DNA of 64,000 nt from Isobaculum melis (GCF_900111355.1 NZ_FOHA01000008.1:47999-111998); one strand, 5' to 3'; positions 8,739 to 16,974 are shown, counted from the stretch's first letter. Notes: a model not told the origin generated them from the sequence alone. Made by a program: numbers and translations.

Positions 8739-10163
8739 TTGTCAAAAGAACATTTGCAATCACAGCTCCCTCTTTATACGATTTTAGAGGAACATAGACA
8801 GCAGGAACGTTTTTCGGTTCATGTTCCAGGGCATAAAAATGGCTTGAATTGGCCCAATTTACCAGCTTTTGCAACCGATTTTCTCGCTTTTGATCAAACT
8901 GAGGTGACAGGCTTAGATTATTTACATGCACCAACTGGTGTGCTGCAGGAGAGTCAAGCTTTACTCAGTCAACTATATGGGAGCAAGCGCAGCTTCTTTT
9001 TGGTCAACGGTTCAACGGTTGGTATTTTAAGTATGATTTTAGGAACCGTGCAGAAAAATGACCCCGTTTTTGTGATGAAGAATGCCCATCAATCTGTTTT
9101 TCATGGCTTGGCGATGGCAGCAGCAACACCTATTTTTTTAACACCAGAAATGGATGAGGAAAAACAAACGATGGTCGGGCTAGCCCCCGCTTTATTGGCA
9201 GAAGCAATTGCGACCTATCCAGCAGCGAAAGTACTCATTTTGACCTATCCAAATTATTATGGACAAACCTATGATTTGAAGGCCTTAATCCATTTGGCGC
9301 ATGCGCACGATATTTGTGTGCTAGTAGATGAAGCACATGGTGCGCATTTGATTGTTTCAGAGGAGCTACCAAAGTCGGCGACGCAGTTAGGCGCAGATGT
9401 AGTGGTTCAGTCCGCTCATAAAATGCTGCCAGCAATGACACAGGCTGCTTATTTACATGTGATGACTTCGAGGGTATCAGAGCGGAAAATTGCTCAGTAT
9501 TTACATCAGTTGCAAACAAGTAGTCCATCCTATCTATTAATGCTTTCTCTGGATATTGCGCGGCAATTTGCTGGTACTTTTACGAAGGAAGATTGGGCTT
9601 ATACGAAAAAGCAAAATCAAAAATGGCGAGCATTATTTGAAGCAGCAGGCTTAATGGTGTGGCAGCCAGATGACTTGATGAAGCTCATCGTGTTTAAAGA
9701 AGCTGTTTCTGGTTCAGCGTTAGCTACTTTTTTAGAGAAAGATGGGCTCTATGCTGAAATGGCAGATGCAACCAAAGTAGTGCTGACATTGCCATTATTA
9801 AAAGTCGGGCAAGTAGTGAAGCGGCCAAGCTTAACGCAAACAATGGCTAGCTTAAAGGAATATTCAGCTGCTTCAGCGGTTTTACCTTATGGGCAGTGGC
9901 AACCAGTAGCAATGAGCTTATTAGCGCTGACTTATCAAGAACAAGCTGAACGAGCAGTGGAGAGTATCCAATTAGCCCAAGCAGTACAACGAGTCGTAGC
10001 AGAAAATATCACGATTTATCCACCAGGGATTCCTTTTAAGGTTGCTGGAGAGGTGCTAACAGCTGCTGATATTGTTCAAATAGCTGATTGGCGCCGAAAA
10101 GGGTTAAGGGTTGTTGGACTGGATGCAGCAACAACAGAATTGGCTGTTTACCTCCTAGATTAG
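8739..10163 (+). CDS. PLP-dependent Orn/Lys/Arg decarboxylase-like protein (YaaO type)
   Basis: A 474-residue fold-type I PLP enzyme of the basic amino-acid decarboxylase group in the short Gram-positive form. The N terminus reads PLYTILEEH and FSVHVPGHKNG. VDEAHGAHL contains the Asp/His that hold the cofactor, and QSAHKMLPA near residue 227 has the Schiff-base lysine. B. subtilis carries yaaO in the same place, between recR/yaaL and tmk. The substrate is not known (arginine, lysine or ornithine are possible). Translation starts with TTG at 8739, supported by AAAGGAGG 8 bases upstream. Confidence 0.88.
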   Translation: MSKEHLQSQLPLYTILEEHRQQERFSVHVPGHKNGLNWPNLPAFATDFLAFDQTEVTGLDYLHAPTGVLQESQALLSQLYGSKRSFFLVNGSTVGILSMILGTVQKNDPVFVMKNAHQSVFHGLAMAAATPIFLTPEMDEEKQTMVGLAPALLAEAIATYPAAKVLILTYPNYYGQTYDLKALIHLAHAHDICVLVDEAHGAHLIVSEELPKSATQLGADVVVQSAHKMLPAMTQAAYLHVMTSRVSERKIAQYLHQLQTSSPSYLLMLSLDIARQFAGTFTKEDWAYTKKQNQKWRALFEAAGLMVWQPDDLMKLIVFKEAVSGSALATFLEKDGLYAEMADATKVVLTLPLLKVGQVVKRPSLTQTMASLKEYSAASAVLPYGQWQPVAMSLLALTYQEQAERAVESIQLAQAVQRVVAENITIYPPGIPFKVAGEVLTAADIVQIADWRRKGLRVVGLDAATTELAVYLLD

Positions 10164-10189
10164 ACGTTCAGAAAAAAGTACAGTATAAT
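10161..10189 (+). promoter_or_regulatory. Promoter of tmk operon
   Basis: TAGACG at 10161-10166 and TATAAT at 10184-10189 are separated by 17 bp. It lies at the end of the preceding decarboxylase-like gene. Confidence 0.6.
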
Positions 10190-10221
10190 GTAGTTATTAA
10201 TTAAAGTAGGTGTGTGCAAAC

Positions 10222-10863
10222 GTGAAAGGGATATTTATTACCGTAGAAGGTCCAGATGGCGCAGGAAAAACGAGTGTCATTGAACGATTGATTCCAATGT
10301 TAAAAGAACAATTAGTGCCAGCCTTAGTTTCAACTAGAGAGCCAGGTGGGGTTCGGATTGCAGAGGAAATTAGAGAAATTATTTTAGACCCTAAAAATAC
10401 TGAGATGGATGAGCGAACGGAAGCGATTTTATATGCTGCTGCAAGAAGACAGCACTTAATCCAAGTTGTTTTACCTGCTATTAATGCTGGAAAAGTCGTC
10501 TTATGTGATCGTTTTGTCGATAGTTCAATTGCTTATCAAGGTGTTGGTAGGGGGATTGGTGTGGCAGAAGTTGCAGATTTAAATGAATTTGCAACAGAGG
10601 GCTTAGCGCCAGATTTAACCTTATATTTAGATGTACCAGCTGAGGTTGGTTTAGCGCGAATTGCACAAAATAAAGAACGTAAAAATGACCGTTTGGATCA
10701 AGAAAAATTATCTTTCCATGAAAAGGTTAGAGCGGCTTATCTAACGATTTATGAGCAGCAGCCAGAGCGTGTGTTATTAGTGGATGCAACGCAAACTATT
10801 AATCAGGTAGTTGCAGTCTGTTTGGATCAAATCAAAGCAAAATATCCAACTGTATTTAAATAG
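10222..10863 (+). CDS. tmk: Thymidylate kinase
   Basis: A 213-residue enzyme that phosphorylates dTMP to dTDP for DNA synthesis. The P-loop is EGPDGAGKTS, followed by the DRFVDSSIAYQG motif and the lid region (ERKNDRLDQE). A GTG start at 10222 is chosen over the upstream in-frame GTG at 10210. The ribosome-site-like AAAGTAGG overlaps the earlier codon, and homologues begin (M)KGxFIxxEG. It heads the tmk-darA-holB-ricT-yabA operon. Confidence 0.96.
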   Translation: MKGIFITVEGPDGAGKTSVIERLIPMLKEQLVPALVSTREPGGVRIAEEIREIILDPKNTEMDERTEAILYAAARRQHLIQVVLPAINAGKVVLCDRFVDSSIAYQGVGRGIGVAEVADLNEFATEGLAPDLTLYLDVPAEVGLARIAQNKERKNDRLDQEKLSFHEKVRAAYLTIYEQQPERVLLVDATQTINQVVAVCLDQIKAKYPTVFK

Positions 10864-10885
10864 AAAATGGAGAGGATGGTTCATA

Positions 10886-11215
10886 ATGAAATTAATTTTA
10901 GCGATTGTACAGGATAAAGATAGCAACCGATTATCAAATAAATTTATTGATGGGAATATTCGTGCGACAAAGCTTTCAACAACAGGTGGTTTTCTAAAAG
11001 AGGGCAATACGACTTTTATTGTTGGGATTGAAGAAAAGCGTGTCAATGAAGTGCTAGATATTATTCGTGAAACTTGCCAAGCAAGGGAGCAATATATGAC
11101 ACCTCCGATTAGCTTAGATTTAACAATGGATACACAAATGCCTTATCCAATTGAAGTTCAAGTAGGTGGCGCAACAGTCTTTGTGATGCCGATTGAACAA
11201 TTCCACCAATTTTAG
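10886..11215 (+). CDS. darA: Cyclic-di-AMP receptor, PII-like
   Basis: A 109-residue PII-like protein (DarA/PstA/YaaQ) that binds c-di-AMP as a trimer. Recognisable parts are MKLILAIVQDKDSNRLSN, the loop TKLSTTGGFLKEGNTTF and VQVGGATVFVMP. The frame is open further upstream inside tmk, but ATG 10886 is preceded by GGAGAGG and gives the family length. Its usual position between tmk and holB is conserved. Confidence 0.95.
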   Translation: MKLILAIVQDKDSNRLSNKFIDGNIRATKLSTTGGFLKEGNTTFIVGIEEKRVNEVLDIIRETCQAREQYMTPPISLDLTMDTQMPYPIEVQVGGATVFVMPIEQFHQF

Positions 11216-11227
11216 AAATGAGACTTG

Positions 11228-12217
11228 ATGATGGTGAATAATGAAATCAAAAGATTACAACCTCAATTAACTGAACAATTTAAAGCAAGTGTAAAGCATG
11301 GGCAATTAGCACATGCTTACCTTTTTGAAGGCGAGCCTGGGACTGGGAAAAAGGCTATGGCCAAGTGGTTAGCCATGGCGAAATTCTGTGAAGAACAGCT
11401 TGATGATGAGCCTTGTGGTGTGTGTCATAACTGTTTGCGGATTCAAGCAGAGGAACATCCTGATGTGATGATTGTTGCACCAGATGGTCTTTCTATTAAA
11501 GTGGATCAAGTGAGAGAGTTAAAAACAGCTTTTTCTAAAACAGGTGTAGAAGGCAGTCAAAAAATCTTTATTGTTGAAGATGTTGAAAAAATGACAGTTG
11601 GTGCAGCCAATAGTTTGTTGAAATTTTTAGAGGAGCCAGATGGTAGCGTCAGTGCTTTTTTATTAACCACAGCCAAACAAAAAATCTTGCCAACTATTTT
11701 ATCCAGATGCCAAGTCGTGACCTTTTTCCCGCTTGCTAAAAAAGACTTATTAAAAGCTTTAGAAGCTGCTGGTATCAACCCTGCTAAAGGCGCTTTATGG
11801 GTTCATTTAACAAATAATTTTCAAACAGCAGTTGAAATGGAGCAAGATGAGTGGTTTAATGAAGCTAAGCAGATTATTTGGAAGCTGTTTCAAAATATTG
11901 CAAGTGGCGATTATCAAGGGTTCATTATGATTCAAACACATTTTATGCCTCATTTTAAAGAGCGAGAACAGCAGCTCATAGGATTAGACATGCTTGTGTA
12001 CCTTTATCGCGATTTGTTGATGTTATCTTATGGAACAGCACAGATATTGGCTTATCCAACAAAAGAGCAAGAGTTGCAGCGCATCATAGAAAAACAAACA
12101 GGTACCAAAACCAATATGCAACTGGCGTTTATTTTGAAGGCAAAACGTAAATTAGAAAGTAATGTTGGTGCACAAGGCGTTTTTGAGCAACTGGTGTTAC
12201 AACTAATTAAAAGCTAA
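11228..12217 (+). CDS. holB: DNA polymerase III subunit delta'
   Basis: A 329-residue clamp-loader subunit. It shows the AAA+ P-loop region GEPGTGKKAM, a zinc finger with four cysteines (CEEQLDDEPCGVCHNC), the VEDVEKMTVGAANSLLKFLEEP Walker B region (read in two parts) and the LSRCQVV sensor. Several starts are possible (TTG 11225, ATG 11228, ATG 11231). The ribosome site is weak (GAAATGAG), so the ATG at 11228 is a choice, not a certainty. It follows darA by 12 bases. Confidence 0.94.
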   Translation: MMVNNEIKRLQPQLTEQFKASVKHGQLAHAYLFEGEPGTGKKAMAKWLAMAKFCEEQLDDEPCGVCHNCLRIQAEEHPDVMIVAPDGLSIKVDQVRELKTAFSKTGVEGSQKIFIVEDVEKMTVGAANSLLKFLEEPDGSVSAFLLTTAKQKILPTILSRCQVVTFFPLAKKDLLKALEAAGINPAKGALWVHLTNNFQTAVEMEQDEWFNEAKQIIWKLFQNIASGDYQGFIMIQTHFMPHFKEREQQLIGLDMLVYLYRDLLMLSYGTAQILAYPTKEQELQRIIEKQTGTKTNMQLAFILKAKRKLESNVGAQGVFEQLVLQLIKS

Positions 12218-12257
12218 GAGCTTTCTGACTAGCTGAACAAAGCGAGGGAAAAAATAG

Positions 12258-13064
12258 ATGGAAACAGTCATAGGTGTGAAACTAAAGAATTCCGGGATGA
12301 TTTATTATTTTTCTCCTGGGAAGCATCATGTGCAATTAGGTGATTATGTTGTGGTGGAAACGCAACAAGGTGTTAGTGTAGGGCGTGTTGTCAAAGGAAA
12401 GCATGAAGTACCAGAAGATGATATTGTCAAACCACTTAGAAGTATCACTTCAATTGCAAATGAAAAAGATATGGCACAAGTCCATGCAAACAAAGAAGAT
12501 GCAAATGCAGCTTTTAGTGTGGGTGCTGAAAAAATTAAGAAGCATGGATTAGAAATGAAGCTAATTGATGTTGAATATAGTTTTGATCGTAGTAAAATGG
12601 TTTTTTATTTTAGTGCGGAAGGTCGAATTGATTTTAGAGAATTAGTAAAGGATTTAGCGAGTATTTTTAGAACACGGATTGAGTTAAGACAAATTGGTGT
12701 ACGCGATGAGGCCAAATTACTTGGTGGTATTGGCCCATGTGGCAGAATGCTCTGTTGTTCTACTTTCTTAGGAGACTTTATGCCAGTATCCATTAAAATG
12801 GCAAAGGATCAAAACCTTTCATTAAATCCAACCAAAATATCAGGTCTTTGTGGTCGTTTAATGTGTTGCTTAAAATATGAGAACGATGAATATGAAGCAG
12901 CCAAAAAAGAATTACCTGATTTTGGTAAAAAAGTCAAAACCCCTGAAGGTGAAGGAACTGTGATTGGCTTAAATATGTTAAGTCGTATTATCAAGGTTCG
13001 TTTACAAGGTAGAGAAACACCCTTAGAATTTACATTAGAAGAATTAAACGAGGCAAAAGCTTAG
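12258..13064 (+). CDS. ricT: PSP1 domain protein YaaT/RicT
   Basis: A 268-residue protein with the PSP1 domain. It shows the cysteine-rich signature of the family: CGRMLCCSTFL near residue 158 and GLCGRLMCCLKYE near 197. In B. subtilis RicT joins RicA and RicF in an Fe-S complex that steers RNase Y cutting. Its conserved position between holB and yabA supports the call. Confidence 0.94.
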   Translation: METVIGVKLKNSGMIYYFSPGKHHVQLGDYVVVETQQGVSVGRVVKGKHEVPEDDIVKPLRSITSIANEKDMAQVHANKEDANAAFSVGAEKIKKHGLEMKLIDVEYSFDRSKMVFYFSAEGRIDFRELVKDLASIFRTRIELRQIGVRDEAKLLGGIGPCGRMLCCSTFLGDFMPVSIKMAKDQNLSLNPTKISGLCGRLMCCLKYENDEYEAAKKELPDFGKKVKTPEGEGTVIGLNMLSRIIKVRLQGRETPLEFTLEELNEAKA

Positions 13065-13122
13065 GTTATTGTCCTAAGAGAAAATAAAAAGAAAGGCTTC
13101 ATTTTCATTTCATGGAGAAAAG

Positions 13123-13476
13123 ATGGTGAACATATTGGATAAAAAAACATTATATGATACAGTGAGCCAGCTTGAGCTAGAGACTGAAGTGATGTTGAAG
13201 CGTCTCTCGAGTTTTCGCTCAACGATTGGTGAGTTGGTTGAACAAAATGCAGCCTTGCAAATTGAGAATGAACACTTACGTTCAAGGTTGGCAGAAATTG
13301 AAAAAGATGGTTCAATAGAGCAAGCAGAATCAGGCATGACAAAGTCTAGAATGAATTTAGAAAAATTATATGAAGATGGTTTTCATGTTTGTAATATGTT
13401 CTATGGTTCAAGAAGAGTAGACGATGAACCCTGTGCCTTTTGTTTAGATGTTATTTATGGTGAACGTGAAAGATAA
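13123..13476 (+). CDS. yabA: DNA replication initiation control protein YabA
   Basis: A 117-residue protein. An N-terminal coiled coil (residues about 5-65, with LSSFRSTIGELVEQNAALQ) forms tetramers. A C-terminal zinc-binding part has FHVCNMFYG and CAFCLDV. YabA binds DnaA and the sliding clamp and restrains over-initiation. ATG 13123 is preceded by ATGGAGAAA. It ends the tmk operon. Confidence 0.94.
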   Translation: MVNILDKKTLYDTVSQLELETEVMLKRLSSFRSTIGELVEQNAALQIENEHLRSRLAEIEKDGSIEQAESGMTKSRMNLEKLYEDGFHVCNMFYGSRRVDDEPCAFCLDVIYGERER

Positions 13477-13481
13477 TGAGT

Positions 13482-13526
13482 TAAGATAATTGGAAAGCTT
13501 ATTTTCCGATTGTCTTAGCTTTTTTT
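13482..13526 (+). terminator. Terminator of the tmk-yabA operon
   Basis: A 15-bp stem (TAAGATAATTGGAAA with TTTCCGATTGTCTTA, two wobble pairs on the plus strand) is followed by seven T. Confidence 0.88.
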
Positions 13527-13564
13527 GTACATCATGAGCAGTTGAATTAAAAAAGGAGGACAAA

Positions 13565-14080
13565 ATGAGAGAAGAACAATTAGATATTTATACTAGAGAA
13601 GGTCAGTTAACAGGCAGAACTTTTACGAGGGGAACACGTTTGCATAAAGGAGATTATCAATTAGCAGCGAGTGTTGTTTTAATAGATGATCATAACCGCT
13701 ATTTATTGACACAGCGGCATCCTGATAAGCAAGCTGGATTATTATGGGAATTTTCTGGTGGTGCTGTTGGAATAGGAGAAACTAGTTATCAAGCAGCATT
13801 TAGGGAGCTATATGAAGAAATTGGTGTTTCAGTGGAACCAGATGAAACACTATTTATTGGGACAATCTGTGAGGAAGCGGAGTCTCTACTAGTAGATGTT
13901 TATTTAGCTTATCATCCAGTTTCTGTAGCATCATTGGTCTTACAAGAGAATGAGGTGATAGCTGCTAAAAAAGTAACCACATTAGATATCATGAAGATGC
14001 AGGATAAAAAAGAGATCACTACTTTTGACTGGAAAATTTTTTGTTTGGCAGATGAATATTTGAAAAAGGGGCATAAGTAA
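13565..14080 (+). CDS. NUDIX hydrolase
   Basis: A 171-residue NUDIX enzyme with a complete Nudix box: GAVGIGETSYQAAFRELYEE followed by IGV fits GX5EX7REUXEEXGU. The N-terminal part (MREEQLDIYTREGQLTG) resembles the YfcD/Idi-like NUDIX group acting on isopentenyl or nucleoside diphosphates, but the substrate cannot be fixed. AAAAGGAGG lies before the ATG. It is the first gene of an insert between yabA and trmN6. About 110 bp of its 3' end is repeated after the next two genes. Confidence 0.85.
   Translation: MREEQLDIYTREGQLTGRTFTRGTRLHKGDYQLAASVVLIDDHNRYLLTQRHPDKQAGLLWEFSGGAVGIGETSYQAAFRELYEEIGVSVEPDETLFIGTICEEAESLLVDVYLAYHPVSVASLVLQENEVIAAKKVTTLDIMKMQDKKEITTFDWKIFCLADEYLKKGHK
13968..14080 (+). 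repeat. Direct repeat, left copy (3' end of NUDIX gene)
   Basis: About 113 bp from the end of the NUDIX gene match 14969-15082 with a few differences. Shared blocks include CACATTAGATATCATGAAGA and CTTTTGACTGGAAAA. The two copies bracket the toxin-antitoxin pair. Confidence 0.85.
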
Positions 14081-14332
14081 GCGAGTGCTGAGAATAGCAA
14101 TTGGTGTAAAATACATAGTCTTAGTATGACTTAACTGTTTTTAACCGCAACATGATTGGTTGTTTCTTGAACTAACGTAAGAATATCTGTTTACCTCAGT
14201 TAAACCTAAATGCACCAAGACATTCATGCGCTTATCCAATATGAAGAAATGCTACTACTTTTTGTTTTGCATTCCAAATGGAATTCATGTAATTACATGA
14301 TATGCTAGTAGTGTAGAGGGGAGTGTTCTATT
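14081..14332. other. Intergenic region upstream of the antitoxin gene
   Basis: No gene is seen. The right end holds a 16-bp palindrome and a TATGCT -10-like element just downstream of it, followed by the antitoxin ribosome site (AGGGGAG). Confidence 0.5.
14285..14300. promoter_or_regulatory. 16-bp perfect palindrome, probable antitoxin operator
   Basis: TCATGTAATTACATGA is perfectly symmetric and is followed at once by a TATGCT -10-like hexamer, 33 bp before the antitoxin start. MazE-type antitoxins usually repress their own promoter through such palindromes. Confidence 0.6.
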
Positions 14333-14566
14333 ATGGATACAGTGAGGGCGAGAAAACAAGGTAACTCTATCATGGTTACTCTATCAAGCAAATTGGAAGT
14401 AAAAGAAGGTCAAGAATTTTTTTACTATAAAGATAAAGAGGGTGTCATTTCGCTGATTCCAAAGGTTTTAGATTATTTTGAAAAAGCTGAAAAAGGTGAA
14501 TTTGTTGATGAGGAAGATGACCTAATAGCAGATTTTTACCCAGTTAAGAGTGAGTTAGATGATTAA
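14333..14566 (+). CDS. MazE/PemI-type antitoxin (AbrB-like)
   Basis: A 77-residue protein. The N-terminal half (VRARKQGNSIMVTLSS) looks like a swapped-hairpin AbrB/MazE DNA-binding domain. The acidic C-terminal tail (EKGEFVDEEDD, then SELDD) is typical of the flexible part that covers a MazF toxin. Its last 8 bases overlap the toxin start, as in many toxin-antitoxin operons, and a 16-bp palindrome lies in its promoter. The antitoxin itself looks intact. Confidence 0.82.
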   Translation: MDTVRARKQGNSIMVTLSSKLEVKEGQEFFYYKDKEGVISLIPKVLDYFEKAEKGEFVDEEDDLIADFYPVKSELDD

Positions 14567-14904
14567 GCAAGGGGATATTGTAACGATTAATTTTGATCCT
14601 TCAAAGGGAAGTGAAATAAAGAAAAGACGACTAGCTTTAGTGATTAGTCGTGATGAATACAATCTTTCTTCAAATTTAATTATTGTTTGTCCGATTACTT
14701 CAACACAAAAAAAAACGACCCTATTTTGTTTCTATAAATAATGACGCTTTAATGAAGGATAGCAAAGTGAATATAAAGCAAGTCTTCTCACTGGATTGTA
14801 CAAAAGATGGAAAACGTCATGTTAAAGTGATAGGGGCTGTTGAAGCAAAAGAGTTCTTGAATGTCGCACAACATTTTTTATTAAATTTCAATTTTCCATT
14901 TTAA
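14559..14904 (+). pseudogene. MazF/PemK-type endoribonuclease toxin, frameshifted at nine A
   Basis: The frame starting at 14559 encodes a MazF N terminus (MIKQGDIVTINFDPSKGSEI, RRLALVIS, CPITSTQKK) and then stops at 14741. The rest of the toxin (RPYFVSINNDALMKDSKVN to the C terminus) continues in another frame to 14904. The switch point is a run of nine A at 14707-14715; with eight A the gene would be intact, at about 114 residues. MazF toxins cut mRNA at short sites. The options are a dead toxin, rescue by slippage at the homopolymer, phase variation, or a sequencing error. The flanking antitoxin is intact. Confidence 0.85.
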
Positions 14905-14968
14905 AAAATAAAAGTTTGTGATAATGTGAATAGATAAATGCTATTAAAATTAGGAAACAAGTTGAGAC

Positions 14969-15082
14969 AAAAAGTCACCACATTAGATATCATGAAGATG
15001 CAGGATAAAAAAGAGTTGACTACTTTTGACTGGAAAAATTTTTGTTTGGCAGATGCATATTTGAAAAAGGGACAGAAACAAT
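14969..15082 (+). repeat. Direct repeat, right copy (orphan NUDIX 3' fragment)
   Basis: This copy repeats the end of the NUDIX gene (compare 13968-14080) without the rest of the gene. It still ends in a stop codon in the same frame (AAACAATAA). It is a duplicated gene fragment, left after the toxin-antitoxin pair was inserted or through recombination. Confidence 0.85.
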
Positions 15083-15113
15083 AACGTTTAGACTTATTAA
15101 AGGGGGAAGCATG

Positions 15114-15428
15114 ATGTATTTAACCTTATATGATTTTTATGAACATTATTGGTGGGCAATGACAAGTATTTTTATCCTAATTGGACTGCTCATCACAATC
15201 AATTTTTTTAAAGTACAGCTTTTTCGCAAGAAAACATTATTTAAAGAGAAAATGTTTGATTTGGTGGGGTCTTTTATTTTGTTATTGATCTTAGGTTGTG
15301 CTAATTTTTTTACAGCGATTTTGTATGATGAATTTAATTTACCAACAGACGATATACTTCTTTTGCTATCAGGATACGCAGTTTGCGTCTTTATTGCGCA
15401 AATTGTTGTAACGGTGAGGGATACATGA
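15114..15428 (+). CDS. Small membrane protein, unknown function
   Basis: A 104-residue protein with three predicted membrane segments: roughly WWAMTSIFILIGLLITI, DLVGSFILLLILGCANFFTA and LLLLSGYAVCVFIAQIVV. The ATG at 15114 (or 15111) follows AGGGGG at 15101-15106. The longer in-frame start upstream falls inside the duplicated NUDIX fragment and is rejected. I do not recognise the family. It belongs to the accessory insert between yabA and trmN6. Confidence 0.65.
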   Translation: MYLTLYDFYEHYWWAMTSIFILIGLLITINFFKVQLFRKKTLFKEKMFDLVGSFILLLILGCANFFTAILYDEFNLPTDDILLLLSGYAVCVFIAQIVVTVRDT

Positions 15429-15439
15429 ATCAATGACGT

Positions 15440-15475
15440 AAAAAAAACTTTGTAGCAATTATTCGCTACAAAGCT
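15440..15475 (-). terminator. Terminator of GlsB-like gene
   Basis: CTTTGTAGC pairs with GCTACAAAG. Reading leftwards it is followed by a run of T (TTTTTTTTAC), so it serves the minus-strand gene ending at 15488. Confidence 0.8.
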
Positions 15476-15487
15476 TGTATTCATTGA

Positions 15488-15739
15488 TTAACGAGAGCGT
15501 GTTTTCAAAATAGCTGACACAATAAAAATTAATAAGACAGCCCCAATTAATGCTGGGAAGAAAGCAAATCCTCCAATGGTTGGTCCCCAAGTTCCAAAAA
15601 TCAATGTACCTAACCAACTCCCTACAAAACCAGCAACAATATTTCCCCAAATACCGCCTGGTACGTCACGACCAAGAATCATCCCTGCAATCCAACCAAT
15701 AATACCACCAATAATAAGTGACCAAATAAATCCTATCAT
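15488..15739 (-). CDS. GlsB/YeaQ/YmgE family stress membrane protein
   Basis: An 83-residue, very hydrophobic, glycine-rich protein (MIGFIWSLIIGGIIGWIAG, then IVAGFVGSWLG) with three membrane segments. This is the signature of the transglycosylase-associated GlsB/YeaQ/YmgE family. In enterococci GlsB accompanies the general stress protein Gls24, but no gls24 gene is next to it here. It is single, on the opposite strand to its neighbours, with GGGGGAG upstream of its ATG and its own terminator. Confidence 0.88.
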   Translation of the reverse strand: MIGFIWSLIIGGIIGWIAGMILGRDVPGGIWGNIVAGFVGSWLGTLIFGTWGPTIGGFAFFPALIGAVLLIFIVSAILKTRSR

Positions 15740-15852
15740 AAAAATCTCCCCCTATTCCTTTTATTACCTTTATTTTAACGCTCTTGTTTCTAGACTACAA
15801 ATAATTAGACTTGAAAAGAAAATAAGATAAAAATTAAAAGGGGAATTTGTGC

Positions 15853-15858
15853 TATAAT
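15853..15858 (+). promoter_or_regulatory. -10 element before trmN6
   Basis: TATAAT. A transcript from here would start near 15865, so the ATG at 15864 cannot be translated from it with a leader. This supports the downstream TTG start. Confidence 0.5.
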
Positions 15859-15899
15859 AATGGATGACTTTATTTAAGAAACAAGGGAGTGAAAAGAGA

Positions 15900-16646
15900 T
15901 TGGTAGAAATTTATCAAGATGAGCGGCTGGATCAGTTAATTGCTGAAAAATTACAGATTATCCAAAGCAGCAGTGTCTTTTCATTTTCGTTAGATGCCGT
16001 CTTACTTGCCAATTTTGCGCAAATCCCTACAAGGGCAAAAACCATTGTGGATTTATGTACTGGTAATGGTGTCATTCCACTATTTTTAAGTCCTAAAACC
16101 AGAGGCAAAATTATCGGTGTAGAATTACAAGAGCGCTTAGCAGATATGGCACAAAGAAGTGTTAAACTGAATCATTTAGAAGACAAAATTACGATTATTC
16201 AAGATGATTTAAAACAAGCTCCTACCCTAATTGGCAAAGATAAAGTGGACATTGTGACCTGTAATCCCCCTTATTTTACTAGCCGACCAACAAGTCAGAA
16301 AAATCCAAATGAACATTTAGCAATTGCTAGACATGAAATTCATACGAATTTAGAAGAAGTGATTCGAACGACCAGTGAGCTATTGAAAATGAATGGCAAA
16401 GCTTATTTTGTTCATCGTCCAGAACGTTTAGTTGATATTTTAACCACCATGGCTAGCTATCGTTTAGCACCTAAAAAAATACGTTTAGTCTATCCAAAAA
16501 TGGGGAAAGATGCGAATATTTTATTGATTGAAGGGATTAAAGATGGCAAGCAGGGACTAAAAATCCAAGCACCATTATATGTTTTTGATGAAAATGATGA
16601 CTATTTACCAGAAGTGAGAGCGATGTTATATGGAAAAGAAGAGTAG
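15900..16646 (+). CDS. tRNA1(Val) A37 N6-methyltransferase, YabB/TrmN6
   Basis: A 248-residue SAM-dependent methyltransferase with the Rossmann motif VDLCTGNGVIPL and the N6-adenine motif NPPYF near residue 123. The N terminus (VEIYQDERLDQLIAE, then QSSSVFSFSLDAVLLANFA) matches the YabB family that modifies A37 of tRNA-Val. TTG at 15900 is chosen because AAGGGAGTG precedes it and a TATAAT box overlaps the leader of the longer frame that opens at ATG 15864. It is followed by yazA with a 17-bp overlap. Confidence 0.88.
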   Translation: MVEIYQDERLDQLIAEKLQIIQSSSVFSFSLDAVLLANFAQIPTRAKTIVDLCTGNGVIPLFLSPKTRGKIIGVELQERLADMAQRSVKLNHLEDKITIIQDDLKQAPTLIGKDKVDIVTCNPPYFTSRPTSQKNPNEHLAIARHEIHTNLEEVIRTTSELLKMNGKAYFVHRPERLVDILTTMASYRLAPKKIRLVYPKMGKDANILLIEGIKDGKQGLKIQAPLYVFDENDDYLPEVRAMLYGKEE

Positions 16647-16974
16647 TTTTTTTTATGTTTTATTTTGTCAAGATGGCACTTATTATGGTGGTTATACAAC
16701 AGACATTGTTAGACGTGAGAAAGAGCATAATGATGGGGTAGGTGCGAAATATACCAAGCCTCAGTATAGAAGGCCACTAAAAATGATTTATGCTGAGGAA
16801 TTCGTGACAAGAAGTGAAGCGACTAAAGCGGAATATGCTTTTAAAAAACAACCTAAGTTTAAAAAACAACAATTTCTAGCGCAGCAAGGAATTGCTTTTC
16901 CACCAGATATGCATAAAAAGTGTGTGATTAAAACCTTATCAGAGAAAGGGGAAACGAAGCAGTATGATCAATAG
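16630..16974 (+). CDS. GIY-YIG nuclease-like protein YazA (UPF0213)
   Basis: A 114-residue GIY-YIG domain protein. Its core FYVLFCQDGTYYGGYTTD carries the paired tyrosine/glycine motifs, and RREKEHN gives the arginine. The conserved Glu of the nuclease is expected in the later segment (SEATKAEYAFKK). The family is close to SLX1-like nucleases, with no proven role in bacteria. It overlaps both trmN6 (17 bp) and rsmI (11 bp), so the three are cotranscribed, as in B. subtilis. Confidence 0.92.
   Translation: MEKKSSFFYVLFCQDGTYYGGYTTDIVRREKEHNDGVGAKYTKPQYRRPLKMIYAEEFVTRSEATKAEYAFKKQPKFKKQQFLAQQGIAFPPDMHKKCVIKTLSEKGETKQYDQ

Noticed and set aside
15042..15113. Longer start for the small membrane protein
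   Set aside because: The upstream part is the duplicated NUDIX fragment, and the ribosome site AGGGGG points to the later ATG.
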